Below are positions 35,806 through 43,477 of a DNA stretch of 49,128 nucleotides, piece by piece. The stretch comes from Deltaproteobacteria bacterium (lineage in GTDB: Bacteria; Desulfobacterota; Desulfobacteria; Desulfobacterales; Desulfosarcinaceae). Positions within the stretch are counted from its first letter, which is position 1. The number at the start of each line of letters is the position of its first letter. The stretch is taken from assembly GCA_020444075.1 (NCBI GenBank), contig JAHLLR010000037.1, positions 1-49,128 of the forward strand, in the 5' to 3' direction. The notes under the pieces are model-generated. The model saw nothing but the letters and a program-made list of their open reading frames with translations, searched no databases and was not told where the DNA came from. The translations under genes and the position numbers were made by a program.

Positions 35806-37506
35806 CTACGGATCGTTTGCGCAATCGGCGGGCGGATCGCCCAGGATCTCGTCGGGCACCATGCCGCTCGTATCCGCGCCGGACTCCAGGAACACCCGGA
35901 TCAGCTCGCCCTTTTTGCAGGCCTTGAAGGCCCTGCGCTTAAGCGTATCCGCGAGGAAGGCCTGCGCGTGGGGATCCTCGAACAGGCCGAACTGTTTACC
36001 GAACGCCATCATCTCGGCTTTGGTTTTCTTATCGAGATATTCGGCGGTAAAACGCCACTCGCCGGCCAGGTCGATGCCGATGTGACGGGCCACCATGCCG
36101 CGCTCCTCGGTGGCGTAGTCGTCGGAGAGGATCGCCTGCAGGGCCACGGCATTGATCTCATCTTTCACCTGCAGCATGTCCATGCAGGAGATCAGGGTAA
36201 ACAGGGCAGCAGTGTCAATGGATCGGAACTCGCTGCCCTCCCAGCGCTGTTTGCCGATTTCAGGATGACGCTCCATGTACCAGTCGTGGATCCTGGCATT
36301 GCCCTTGACGATGGTGAACAGGGCCACCTGGTTGGCGGTGAGGCTGCCGGGAACGACGGTCTCGAAGCGCTGGGGCAGCTGCTCCTGGTAGAACACTTCA
36401 CGGAAGTGGCGGCCATGCCAGGCTACCCGGGGGCCGTCTTTCTTCTCGGGTTTGGACTTGCCGGCGCCGGCGTCGGAGAATTGGCCGCCCTTGGCCGCCT
36501 TGAAGCAGGCTTCGTCGCCGAAGCAAGCGCGGTCCTCGCTGGACTCGCCGCTGAGGTACAGGATGGAGAGATGATGCTCGCAGGTCCGGCATTTCTCCGC
36601 GATCCGGTCGCTGCCCCAGAAGTGGTGGCAGTCGCTCCAGCCGACCTCGTCGTCGAACCGGAACCCGGTGGTGCCGAATTTCTTCGGGTATCTGGTGCGG
36701 CTCCAGGTCTTGAGAAGATGGGCGGATTGTTTCTGCTTGAAGCATTTGGGCCGGTTGCAATGATCATCGCCGTCGCCCATATCGAACAGCCGGATCTGGA
36801 CGCCGGTGTTCTGGGTGCAGGAGAGGCAGCCCTCCGCCTCGATGTTGAACCGGGCCGACTTCAAAGCCGGAGAGATGCGCCGGATCATTTCCTTGAGGGA
36901 GGCGACTGATACCTGACGGTGTTGGCTCTCCTTGATCGTTTTATCGAACACCTGCATCCGCTGCTGCTTGTCGTCCATGCGCGCCAGTTGCTCCAGGTGG
37001 CCGTACTTGAGTTCGCCCTTGTCCCAGGCGGCCAGGATCTTTTTGGGCAAACGCAGGATCATCAGCCGCCGGCGGATGTACTGCTCTTTTATGCCGGTGC
37101 GCTGGGCCAGCTCCGGGATAGCGTCGACTCCCTTGCGGTCCACGAAGATTTTAAAGGCTTGCGCCTCCTCCAGGCCGTCCAGGTCCTCGCGCTGCAGGTT
37201 CTCGATGGTCTGGATATCCAGGGCCGTGTCATCGTCCATCTGCTGGACCATGGCCGGGATCGTGGCCGCCTCGACACCGCCGTTGGCCTCGGCCACCGCC
37301 ATCCGCGCCCGCCAGCGCCGCTCGCCGGCGACCAGCTCGTAAGGGGTTTCACCGTCCACCGGCCGGACCAGGACCGGTTCCAGGACGCCTACATTGGCGA
37401 TGGACGCCACCAGTTCGTCGAACCTGGCGCCGCTGAACGCCTTGCGCGGGTTGAACGGCGACGGCGCGATCGCCGTCAGGCTGATCTCCTCGAAGCTTCT
37501 TTGCAT
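35806..37506 (-). CDS. ParB/Spo0J-like protein with two Cys-rich modules
   Basis: A 566-residue protein. The N-terminal ParB-like domain has ISLTAIAPSPFNPRK and LVAGERRWRAR (the CTP-binding-like GERRxRA box). A helix-turn-helix follows (ELAQRTGIKEQYIRRRLMIL). The long C-terminal part carries two copies of a CxxC...CxxxxCF module: CLSC with CNRPKCFKQK, and CRTC with CFGDEACFKAAK, probable zinc sites. The protein could partition an extrachromosomal form or regulate the phage operon. It carries no ParA beside it. Confidence 0.85.
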   Translation of the reverse strand: MQRSFEEISLTAIAPSPFNPRKAFSGARFDELVASIANVGVLEPVLVRPVDGETPYELVAGERRWRARMAVAEANGGVEAATIPAMVQQMDDDTALDIQTIENLQREDLDGLEEAQAFKIFVDRKGVDAIPELAQRTGIKEQYIRRRLMILRLPKKILAAWDKGELKYGHLEQLARMDDKQQRMQVFDKTIKESQHRQVSVASLKEMIRRISPALKSARFNIEAEGCLSCTQNTGVQIRLFDMGDGDDHCNRPKCFKQKQSAHLLKTWSRTRYPKKFGTTGFRFDDEVGWSDCHHFWGSDRIAEKCRTCEHHLSILYLSGESSEDRACFGDEACFKAAKGGQFSDAGAGKSKPEKKDGPRVAWHGRHFREVFYQEQLPQRFETVVPGSLTANQVALFTIVKGNARIHDWYMERHPEIGKQRWEGSEFRSIDTAALFTLISCMDMLQVKDEINAVALQAILSDDYATEERGMVARHIGIDLAGEWRFTAEYLDKKTKAEMMAFGKQFGLFEDPHAQAFLADTLKRRAFKACKKGELIRVFLESGADTSGMVPDEILGDPPADCANDP

Positions 37507-38030
37507 GCTTGCCTCTCGGTCAGGTTATTGGTTTGCCGGTCATATTCGGGCAGGTTGCTCGGCAGGGTCGGGTGAATGCCGTCGAAGGTGATCCGTCCCC
37601 TGGCCGTTTTGGCCATCAGGTTCACACAGATCGCCGCTGTCTGCAGCAACCGCTTGTTGAGTTCGACCCGCCAGTGGGGATTGTCCATGCGGATGGCGTC
37701 GATCCTGGCCACGCGCTTGCGGAACATCCGCCGGAACTCTTCCAGGCCGCACTCGCTGTTCATGTCCGCCCAGAGGAATTCCTGGATGCTCCTGGCCGCT
37801 TTGATCACATCGGCGATGCAGCGCTCTTCATCGGTCAGGGTCGTTTTCCGGGAAGGACCGAAGAACTGTTCGATGCACGTCGGTATGCCCCCGCCGGATG
37901 CGCAGGCGATCTCCTCGACGATCAGCGAGGCCTCGGCCGGATCGATGCCGCAGTCGTCCAGGTGTTCGGTGAACGACTGAAACTCGCGGATCAGAAATCC
38001 GGCCACCAGTTTTGCGTCGGTGGGTTTCAT
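37476..38030 (-). CDS. Hypothetical phage protein
   Basis: A 184-residue, mostly helical protein with a strong AGGAGGAG ribosome-binding site before ATG 38030. No domain recognised; FDGIHPTLPSNLPEYDRQTN near the C-terminus is unusual. It overlaps the ParB-like start by 31 bp, which suggests coupled translation. The ATG also overlaps the upstream stop as ATGA. Confidence 0.65.
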   Translation of the reverse strand: MKPTDAKLVAGFLIREFQSFTEHLDDCGIDPAEASLIVEEIACASGGGIPTCIEQFFGPSRKTTLTDEERCIADVIKAARSIQEFLWADMNSECGLEEFRRMFRKRVARIDAIRMDNPHWRVELNKRLLQTAAICVNLMAKTARGRITFDGIHPTLPSNLPEYDRQTNNLTERQACKEASRRSA

Positions 38031-38224
38031 GGCTCCTCCTGTCCCTGGGTAGAAAAAAGGGTGTAATCGTTGCCGGGCAAGGCCATGGCCACCCGGTCGG
38101 GCGACGGCCGGTCGTACTCGGTCAGGATCCCGGCCAGCCGGCATTCCGGACAGACAAAACCGACCAGCATCTCACGGGGGACGATGAGCCCGCAGCGGCA
38201 CTTCAATCCTGCGTCGTCATTCAT
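38027..38224 (-). CDS. Small zinc-ribbon-like protein
   Basis: A 65-residue protein with LKCRCGLIVPREM...FVCPECRLAG: two Cys pairs (CxC and CxxC), a probable zinc ribbon. Its stop overlaps the next start by 4 nt (ATGA). Part of the early operon; DNA or protein binding is plausible. Confidence 0.6.
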   Translation of the reverse strand: MNDDAGLKCRCGLIVPREMLVGFVCPECRLAGILTEYDRPSPDRVAMALPGNDYTLFSTQGQEEP

Positions 38225-38435
38225 GCTTTTTTTCTTTCCCGAAAATCCGCTGCCACAGCCAGGCCGGTATCACCACCGCACCGGGCGAGAACTGCACCTG
38301 GTCGCGCCGCAGCCGTAACGGGCTGCCGGAATCTTCCACCGTTACAGTGATCCAGTCCGGATTCGAGTCATCCAGAATGCCCGATATGGGAACACGCTCC
38401 ACGCGTTGCATTCTCATCGGTGTTGGACTTTCCAT
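38217..38435 (-). CDS. Small hypothetical phage protein
   Basis: A 72-residue protein with alternating polar/hydrophobic residues (WITVTVEDSGSPLRLRRDQVQF), likely a small beta fold. It overlaps the next gene by 8 bp. No family recognised; the start could also be the internal ATG at 38414. Confidence 0.5.
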   Translation of the reverse strand: MESPTPMRMQRVERVPISGILDDSNPDWITVTVEDSGSPLRLRRDQVQFSPGAVVIPAWLWQRIFGKEKKHE

Positions 38436-38736
38436 GGCGGCGCCGGGTCCTGGCGGTAATCCCCATGCGCCGCAGGTATCCCGACATCCCGCCCAGGGTG
38501 CAGCCGATCGATGCGGCCATGGCCGTAAAGGTCATGTCCGTCTTGACCATGGCCATGATGTCCCGGTGATGTTCTTTAAGGTCGATGCGCCGGGGTCGTT
38601 TGACGAACGCCACCGGCTTGCCCTGCGGATCGGAAACGCTCCGGTGGCGGCGCCCGGCGGTTACCGGTACGGGAATCGTGGTGTCTGTAAGCCGGCCGCA
38701 TTGTTTGCAGACGCAGGCGATCTTAATCGTTTCCAT
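38368..38736 (-). CDS. Small DNA-binding-like protein with Cys pair
   Basis: A 122-residue protein starting METIKIACVCKQCGR: a Cys-rich N-terminus (CxCxxC), then a helix-turn-helix-like region (MTFTAMAASIGCTLGGMSGYLRRMGI), resembling phage-type regulators. ATG 38736 overlaps the upstream stop by 14 bp; the longer reading upstream lies inside the neighbour. Confidence 0.55.
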   Translation of the reverse strand: METIKIACVCKQCGRLTDTTIPVPVTAGRRHRSVSDPQGKPVAFVKRPRRIDLKEHHRDIMAMVKTDMTFTAMAASIGCTLGGMSGYLRRMGITARTRRRHGKSNTDENATRGACSHIGHSG

Positions 38737-38953
38737 GCAGCGCCTTTTCCGTCCGCAACGGGTATTCCCGGCTGGCGGGACGATAGTCCCTGTCCGTCGG
38801 ACGCGATGCGCATTCATCGGCGGCTTCCAGAAGCGCCCTGGCAAGCCCCCGCATCTGTGCGGGCGTCATTTCTGCGCCCGGCCCCGGAAGGTCGACTATC
38901 GCCAGCGGCCGGTTACCGGCGGTTCTGACGTGACGGACGTTTAAAACCTTCAT
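38723..38953 (-). CDS. Small hypothetical phage protein
   Basis: A 76-residue protein with no recognised domain. MTPAQMRGLARALLEAADEC is a probable amphipathic helix. Placed in a tight chain of overlapping genes. Upstream of it, 109 bp hold no intact gene. Confidence 0.5.
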   Translation of the reverse strand: MKVLNVRHVRTAGNRPLAIVDLPGPGAEMTPAQMRGLARALLEAADECASRPTDRDYRPASREYPLRTEKALHGND

Positions 38954-39062
38954 GGGAAGTCCCTTCAGATTGCCCCGTTGGCAGGCTGATTTATTCAGCC
39001 GCTACTTGACCCGTCGGGGCGGCCGGGGAGGAGGCCACCGTTGCCGGCGCCACGCTCGCGAA

Positions 39063-39203
39063 TTACTTCCAGCCGTGCTCGGCCAGCTGCACCATGAACC
39101 ACCAGAAGGGCAGGCCGATTATGATCGCCAGGGCGATGAACCTGGCGATGATCTCCAGCCAGCAGCGCAAGGGGATATCCGACCATCGTATGGGCGCCAT
39201 CAT
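39063..39203 (-). CDS. 46-residue single-pass membrane protein
   Basis: ATG 39203 overlaps the upstream stop as ATGA. The protein is MMAPIRWSDIPLRCWLEIIA, then a hydrophobic helix (RFIALAIIIGLPFWWFMVQL) and AEHGWK. The frame stays open for 23 more codons after the TAA (an Ala/Pro-rich stretch ending in TGQVAAE), so it may be a shortened form of a 70-residue protein. Small phage membrane proteins can act as holins or in exclusion; no evidence here. Confidence 0.45.
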   Translation of the reverse strand: MMAPIRWSDIPLRCWLEIIARFIALAIIIGLPFWWFMVQLAEHGWK

Positions 39204-39592
39204 CGGGAATACTCCTCCAGCAGCTGGATCAGCTGCCCTAAAAGGTTTTTATCCAGATCGATCGCCGCGGACTTCCCGCCTCCGAAAACAATCAGCGTCA
39301 CGCTTTCATCCTCGTTTCGGGAAAGTGCGTACAGCAGGCGGTGCCCATCGATGGTGTGCGCCAGCTTCGGCTTCCCCGTCTCGCGGAAATCGCAACGGAT
39401 GAGATTTCCAAACTCGGCCGCGGCCCGGCGGGCATAGTCGAAATCGGGAAGGGTTTTGACCGGCGTGCGTCTATCGGCGAACCAAAGCAGGGTGTTGCCG
39501 ACCGGCGCCGCCTCGATATACTGGATCAGCGACACGATCCCCAGGTACAGCCGCTCCAGCAGCGCTTTGCGGATCTTTTTGGGCGGGTTCAT
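39200..39592 (-). CDS. Hypothetical phage protein
   Basis: A 130-residue protein from ATG 39592 with AGAGG upstream. It starts with a basic helix (NPPKKIRKALLERLYLGIVS) and has a mixed C-terminal half (IDGHRLLYALSRNEDESVTLIVF) of the sort seen in small alpha-beta folds. No family recognised. Coupled at both ends by 4-nt overlaps. Confidence 0.55.
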   Translation of the reverse strand: MNPPKKIRKALLERLYLGIVSLIQYIEAAPVGNTLLWFADRRTPVKTLPDFDYARRAAAEFGNLIRCDFRETGKPKLAHTIDGHRLLYALSRNEDESVTLIVFGGGKSAAIDLDKNLLGQLIQLLEEYSR

Positions 39593-39978
39593 TTGCGTTT
39601 CCTCTTTCGTCCGGTCTTTTTGCGTTTTCCCGGCTTTTCGATCCTGCCGCGGGCGGCCATCAGTTCCAGGGTCATGCCGGAGGCCGCAAAGCGGTTGAGC
39701 ATCCGGCGGGTCAGGTTCGCGTCCCGGCCGAGCAGCCGGCACACGGTCCCGAAGGCGGTTACCCACCCTATGGCGTCCGGGTGGTCGTCGTTGACCCACA
39801 GCAGCGTGCGCGACTGGAACCGCGGCCGGCCGATGTCCAGGATCGCCTGCCTGAGCATGCCCGCCGCCAGCTTCTTCAGGTCGATAATCGGATCCTGCGT
39901 ATCCTGGACCGGCGTGATGTATCCGATAATGCTGCCGCCGCCGGCCGAGCCGCTGGAGTCAGCCATGGAGACGGGCAT
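39589..39978 (-). CDS. Hypothetical phage protein with strongly basic tail
   Basis: A 129-residue protein; the last 15 residues are KPGKRKKTGRKRKRK, which suggests nucleic-acid binding. The middle has MLRQAILDIGRPRFQSRTLLWVND. It overlaps both neighbours. The start could also be ATG 39966. No family recognised. Confidence 0.5.
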   Translation of the reverse strand: MPVSMADSSGSAGGGSIIGYITPVQDTQDPIIDLKKLAAGMLRQAILDIGRPRFQSRTLLWVNDDHPDAIGWVTAFGTVCRLLGRDANLTRRMLNRFAASGMTLELMAARGRIEKPGKRKKTGRKRKRK

Positions 39979-40189
39979 GCGGAATTTCGATCGACTTCAG
40001 ATGTTCGGCGCTGCTGAGCAGGTCGGCCAGGGCCATGCTTCTGCGGCAATGCTCCGGATACGTGGTCATGATCATCCTGGCCGCGGCCCGGATCAGCATG
40101 ACGGCATCCGGTTCATCCATGGAAGGAGTCCCCATGATCCTGTCGAACTGCGCGTCCACCTGCCTGCAGGTTTGTACGAAATCGCCCAT
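39959..40189 (-). CDS. Small hypothetical phage protein
   Basis: A 76-residue helical protein (MGDFVQTCRQVDAQFDRIMG...). GGGAA precedes its ATG. It overlaps the next gene by 20 bp. No family recognised. Confidence 0.45.
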   Translation of the reverse strand: MGDFVQTCRQVDAQFDRIMGTPSMDEPDAVMLIRAAARMIMTTYPEHCRRSMALADLLSSAEHLKSIEIPHARLHG

Positions 40190-40217
40190 GGTCGGTTCCC
40201 GGTTGAAGCGGCCGCAG

Positions 40218-40364
40218 TTATCCCTGGTTCAGCAATGAAGCCAGGAACTCCTGCTGTCGGCGGTTGATTTCTTCCAATATGACTTCGATCTCTTCCCGGA
40301 CGATCCGCCGGATTTTTGCCCCCGGATCCCGGCGCCCGGTTCCATCAGTTTGCTTTTCTTCCAT
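40218..40364 (-). CDS. 48-residue helical phage protein
   Basis: ATG 40364 follows GGAGGAACGCGGGC. The peptide runs MEEKQTDGTGRR, then KIRRIVREEIEVILEEINRR, then QQEFLASLLNQG, that is, one long charged helix. Position in the operon and the ribosome-binding site support it. No family recognised. Confidence 0.4.
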   Translation of the reverse strand: MEEKQTDGTGRRDPGAKIRRIVREEIEVILEEINRRQQEFLASLLNQG

Positions 40365-40404
40365 GCCCGCGTTCCTCCCGGGTTGATGTGGCCGGCCTCC
40401 GGTT

Positions 40405-40524
40405 TCAACCGGCGAAGATGAATATCAGCAGCTGTGCACTGGCCTGGCAGACGATCCCGAACAGCACGCCGGACAGGTACGGGTGTTTTTCGTCGAAGGG
40501 AAGTCTGATTTTCCTGATTTTCAT
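40405..40524 (-). CDS. 39-residue membrane peptide
   Basis: ATG 40524 lies 8 nt after a GGGAGG. The peptide has a basic N-terminus (MKIRKIRLPFDEKHPYL) and a hydrophobic end (SGVLFGIVCQASAQLLIFIF). It would insert once in the inner membrane. An ATG at 40530 is only 2 nt from the ribosome-binding site and less likely. Confidence 0.4.
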   Translation of the reverse strand: MKIRKIRLPFDEKHPYLSGVLFGIVCQASAQLLIFIFAG

Positions 40525-40542
40525 TTGCATCGCCTCCCCTAG

Positions 40543-40818
40543 TTATTGGTTGTTAGCCTTGACCTGACGTTCCGAGCCTCGCCGTGCCATGCCATATCCC
40601 GCTTTTCCACGCTTGGCCTCGCTGTGACCGTTTCTTGGAGACCTTTTTATGGGCTTGCCTGTAGACGGATCGATGACATCGAGACACGGTTTCTCTTTCC
40701 GATCATTCGTGAAGGCGACCGCTTCATAGTCCCGCAACACCCGCCCCAGCTGGACATGGATCGTTTTCATTTCCAGATAGAGCCGGTCCTTGTCGGACAA
40801 TGGTTTAAGCCCACTCAT
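40543..40818 (-). CDS. Small hypothetical phage protein
   Basis: A 91-residue protein from ATG 40818, beginning SGLKPLSDKDRLYLEMKTIHV and ending with a very basic stretch (KRGKAGYGMARRGSERQ). Two nucleotides after the upstream stop, so probably coupled. No family recognised. Confidence 0.5.
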   Translation of the reverse strand: MSGLKPLSDKDRLYLEMKTIHVQLGRVLRDYEAVAFTNDRKEKPCLDVIDPSTGKPIKRSPRNGHSEAKRGKAGYGMARRGSERQVKANNQ

Positions 40819-40820
40819 GA

Positions 40821-41045
40821 TTAAGCTTCCACTTCCCGGAGATCCGGAGCGGCCCATCGTTGAGCGCCCTGGACGGCAACCATAAACGTCACCGTCGACC
40901 GGTACCGTGGATGTTGGGCGTCCTGGATATGGAAATGGTAGAGGATTTTTCCGACGGTATGACGTTCATCCTGAACCCCGAGGAATTCCAAAAACTGAGG
41001 CGCGACATTGTTGGCCATGGCCGTGCGGTTCAGGATCGTCTGCAT
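40821..41045 (-). CDS. Small hypothetical phage protein
   Basis: A 74-residue protein from ATG 41045, which overlaps the CII-like stop by one base (TGATG) and follows a GGAGGAAGG. Sequence: MQTILNRTAMANNVAPQFLE... with HFHIQDAQHPRYRSTVTF. No family recognised. Confidence 0.5.
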   Translation of the reverse strand: MQTILNRTAMANNVAPQFLEFLGVQDERHTVGKILYHFHIQDAQHPRYRSTVTFMVAVQGAQRWAAPDLREVEA

Positions 41046-41503
41046 CACCCTTCCTCCAGCCATTTATTGACGTTCTGGTCCAGTTCGAAGACCACGGCGT
41101 TCCTGGCCAGGTCCACATCCAGTTTCCGGGCCCGGGGAACGGCGGACAGCACTGCATGGAACCGGGCCAGCGCCGGCACGTCGTCCAGGCACTCCTCGGC
41201 CAGGGTGGGTTTGTCCGGAAGGTTGTTCTCGGCATTCTTTTTCAGGTGGAAGCCGTCCGGCTCAAGGTATTTGCAGACGGCGGGGTCGCCGTTGGTGGCG
41301 ATCACGGCCGCGTGGAGGAAATCCAGAGAGAGTTTGATCTCGCCGTCCAGGGTGGCGTAGACGGTGCGCTTGCTGGTGCCCATGATCTCGGCGATGGCCG
41401 GGATTACATCGCTGTCGATGTCATCGGAATAGAGCAGGCGGGTTTTCAGGTCGGATGCGATCTCCGGGCAGTCGAACTTGCGTGGGATTTTATGATAAGC
41501 CAT
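41045..41503 (-). CDS. Phage CII-like regulatory protein
   Basis: A 152-residue protein. AIAEIMGTSKRTVYATLDGEIKLSLDFLHAAVIATNGDPAVCKYLE follows the pattern of P2-type phage CII regulators: an N-terminal helix-turn-helix with a linked segment on dose of DNA binding. ATG 41503 has GAGGTG 5 nt upstream. Located early in the operon, two genes after the Cro-like gene, as in temperate phages. Likely controls the lysis-lysogeny decision or early transcription. Confidence 0.7.
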   Translation of the reverse strand: MAYHKIPRKFDCPEIASDLKTRLLYSDDIDSDVIPAIAEIMGTSKRTVYATLDGEIKLSLDFLHAAVIATNGDPAVCKYLEPDGFHLKKNAENNLPDKPTLAEECLDDVPALARFHAVLSAVPRARKLDVDLARNAVVFELDQNVNKWLEEG

Positions 41504-41512
41504 GGTCACACC

Positions 41513-41785
41513 TCATTTTTTTTGCATTTTGCGACCTTTGGTTTTCATAGGCTTTGACCGGCGGCCTGATACGCTGCGACCATGAAACGTGGCCCTGATA
41601 CTGTAATCCCGGTAATATTTTTTCCTTGCCTGATAACTTTGCGGGATTCTGGGATCCGTGCCTGAATCATCCGTTGGAAGCTCTTTGTCGAGGATCGCTT
41701 CAATCTCGCCCAGCCGGGCATTGAGCTGCTCCCTGACGGCGTTGAGGGCATACTTGAGGTGAATAACTGTTGGAATATCAGTCAT
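41513..41785 (-). CDS. Small hypothetical phage protein
   Basis: A 90-residue protein from ATG 41785 with AGGAAGAG upstream. A helical N-terminus (IHLKYALNAVREQLNARLGEIEAIL) and a basic tail (GRRSKPMKTKGRKMQKK). It overlaps the Cro-like gene by 8 bp. No family recognised. Confidence 0.5.
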   Translation of the reverse strand: MTDIPTVIHLKYALNAVREQLNARLGEIEAILDKELPTDDSGTDPRIPQSYQARKKYYRDYSIRATFHGRSVSGRRSKPMKTKGRKMQKK

Positions 41786-42005
41786 CGCTACTCTTCCTGT
41801 GGGTATCCTCAAGAATGGCATTTTTGATTTCATCCGAGCTGCCGTATAGCCATAGGGACGCTTTCACACCGAGAGTCTGTTCAAGATGTTTGGCCCTTTT
41901 CCGGCCCGGCCGAATGCGGGCGCATGCATAATCACTGACTTTTGCTGGAGGGAGCTTGGATCTCTCGGATATTTCTTTTAATTTTCCATATGGGAGTTTC
42001 ATCAT
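41778..42005 (-). CDS. Cro-like helix-turn-helix regulator
   Basis: A 75-residue DNA-binding protein (ISERSKLPPAKVSDYACARIRPGRKRAKHLEQTLGV) with a Cro/CI-type helix-turn-helix. First gene of the leftward early operon and divergent from the CI-like repressor; the 124 bp between them contain three operators. Two adjacent ATG codons (42005 and 42002) make the exact start open. Confidence 0.75.
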   Translation of the reverse strand: MMKLPYGKLKEISERSKLPPAKVSDYACARIRPGRKRAKHLEQTLGVKASLWLYGSSDEIKNAILEDTHRKSSDD

Positions 42006-42020
42006 TGAGCATCCCTTATA

Positions 42021-42122
42021 TACCTAAATAATGGGTACTATAAAACCCATAAAAAAGGAATGTCAACAATAAAAATTACCTAAATTTAGGAATTGTCCAA
42101 ATACATACCCGATGATAGGGTA
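42021..42122. promoter_or_regulatory. Divergent promoter region with three operators
   Basis: Three 17-bp sites of the form TACCY-N7-GGGTA: TACCTAAATAATGGGTA (42021-42037), TACCTAAATTTAGGAAT (42077-42093) and TACCCGATGATAGGGTA (42106-42122). The middle site has a perfect 12-bp core, CCTAAATTTAGG. The right-hand site touches the repressor's ribosome-binding area. This is a lambda-like genetic switch in layout. Confidence 0.65.
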
Positions 42123-42129
42123 AAAAATT

Positions 42130-42648
42130 ATGGAACCCGTTGAGATTTTCAGAAATAACATCCGACACTTAATTGAGCAGTCTGGCCTAACCCAATTGCA
42201 TATCGCGGGGGGGATTGGAGAAAGCCCACAAAAGCTAAATGATTATTTGAAAGGACGAATTAATTGGGGGGAACAAAAAAGGCTAAAATTATCAAATTTC
42301 CTAAAGGTTGATTATCACAGTCTATATAATGAGAAGTTTACGGCTGGTGTTGTTGCGACAATCGGCATTAGTTCGGAGACTGGTTATGAAATAATAAGGA
42401 AACAAACCGGTCCAAAACAAGACACAGGTAGGGAACACCCAAAAGATACGGAAAAACCTGCTCAACCGGATCCTGACCTGCTGGCGCAGGTAATTGAAGG
42501 GGTGGAGGGTTATCTTCACGATCATAGGAGAGCGCTCGAACCGAAGTTGAAGGCTCAGCTTGTTTCCTTGCTGTATGATTATTTCTCTAAAACCGGTGAA
42601 AAAGTAGATAAAAGGAAAGTCGAAAGCTATCTCAAACTGGTCGCATAG
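42130..42648 (+). CDS. CI-like repressor
   Basis: A 172-residue protein with an N-terminal helix-turn-helix (IEQSGLTQLHIAGGIGESPQKLNDYLKGR, residues about 14-42). The C-terminal part is short and helical, with no LexA/CI-type serine-lysine protease motif, so induction by RecA-type autocleavage is unlikely. An anti-repressor or other signal may lift repression instead. It starts 7 bp after the right-hand operator. Probably maintains the dormant state of the element. Confidence 0.75.
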   Translation: MEPVEIFRNNIRHLIEQSGLTQLHIAGGIGESPQKLNDYLKGRINWGEQKRLKLSNFLKVDYHSLYNEKFTAGVVATIGISSETGYEIIRKQTGPKQDTGREHPKDTEKPAQPDPDLLAQVIEGVEGYLHDHRRALEPKLKAQLVSLLYDYFSKTGEKVDKRKVESYLKLVA

Positions 42649-42672
42649 TACCATCCGTTCCCGGAGGTCTCA

Positions 42673-43335
42673 ATGGATCCAGATTTGGATGTCGCATTTC
42701 AGGTTCGCCAGTTCATAGAAAGGTCAATGATAATCGGCCCTGAGCCTGTTCCCGAGGTGACCGAACCCCCGGACAGGAAAAAAGGTATTCGCCATAAAAT
42801 TGCCTTTTATACCGCCATTGCTGCTGTAAGCATGGCGGTATTTTTTTATGGAGCGTTGCGTCTGGCGGTGCATATCCATTCCCCGGATGGTCGGTCGACC
42901 GAAACGGCGGTTAAAGCGGCGCCGGTCGAAACCTTGCCGGTCTTCATGCCGGCAGTGCTCAAGGACCCGCAGATCCTGCATAGCGGTAAAATCACCGACC
43001 CGCTTCCCCATGCCATCACTGATCGCACCGTTACCATTTCGGGATACACGGCCAACCTGCCCGTCGACACGCCCTTCGTCTGGCTGATCGTGGACGTGCC
43101 TTCCATCGGCCGTTGCTGGCCAAAAAGGCCAATGATCCAGCCCAACGGCACCTTCCAAGCCACCATCTTCGAAGGTGGTCCTAATTTGGGTTACACCGTT
43201 TCCCTCTACGCAGTGGGATACGGGCTCAATAAAATTATTGAACAATGGCTCGCCGCCGGAACTTTCGGCGGATTGCCGATGGTTCCGCAACAGTATCGAT
43301 TGGATTCAGTTAGGTTGTCTTTGAATGGAGTGTGA
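42673..43335 (+). CDS. Membrane-anchored protein of unknown function, co-transcribed with the repressor
   Basis: A 220-residue protein starting 24 bp after the repressor stop. A short cytoplasmic N-terminus (about 1-40) is followed by one membrane helix (AFYTAIAAVSMAVFFYGALRL) and about 150 residues outside, predicted to be beta-rich. The outer part has DTPFVWLIVDVPSIGRCWPKRP, FQATIFEGGPNLGYTVSLYAVGYG and WLAAGTFGGLP. I do not recognise the family with confidence. Expression in the dormant state makes it a candidate for superinfection exclusion or signal sensing. That is inference. Confidence 0.7.
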   Translation: MDPDLDVAFQVRQFIERSMIIGPEPVPEVTEPPDRKKGIRHKIAFYTAIAAVSMAVFFYGALRLAVHIHSPDGRSTETAVKAAPVETLPVFMPAVLKDPQILHSGKITDPLPHAITDRTVTISGYTANLPVDTPFVWLIVDVPSIGRCWPKRPMIQPNGTFQATIFEGGPNLGYTVSLYAVGYGLNKIIEQWLAAGTFGGLPMVPQQYRLDSVRLSLNGV

Positions 43336-43477
43336 TTCTCGATGAAATTGGATAAAGGCGATTTTACCCGAAAACACCCCTAATATCAATTTTCGGGGGC
43401 AAACTGACCGAATGTTCAAATAGTTATCCCAAGACAATCCTATCGATTTGCGATAGTGACGATAAAGGATCACAAAA

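Noticed and set aside
39094-39402. Plus-strand frames in the phage early region
   Set aside because: They are antisense to a chain of overlapping minus-strand genes with proper starts.
42031-42050. ATGGGT-N8-ACCCAT as a fourth operator
   Set aside because: It overlaps the left operator, and the spacing differs from the three 17-bp sites.
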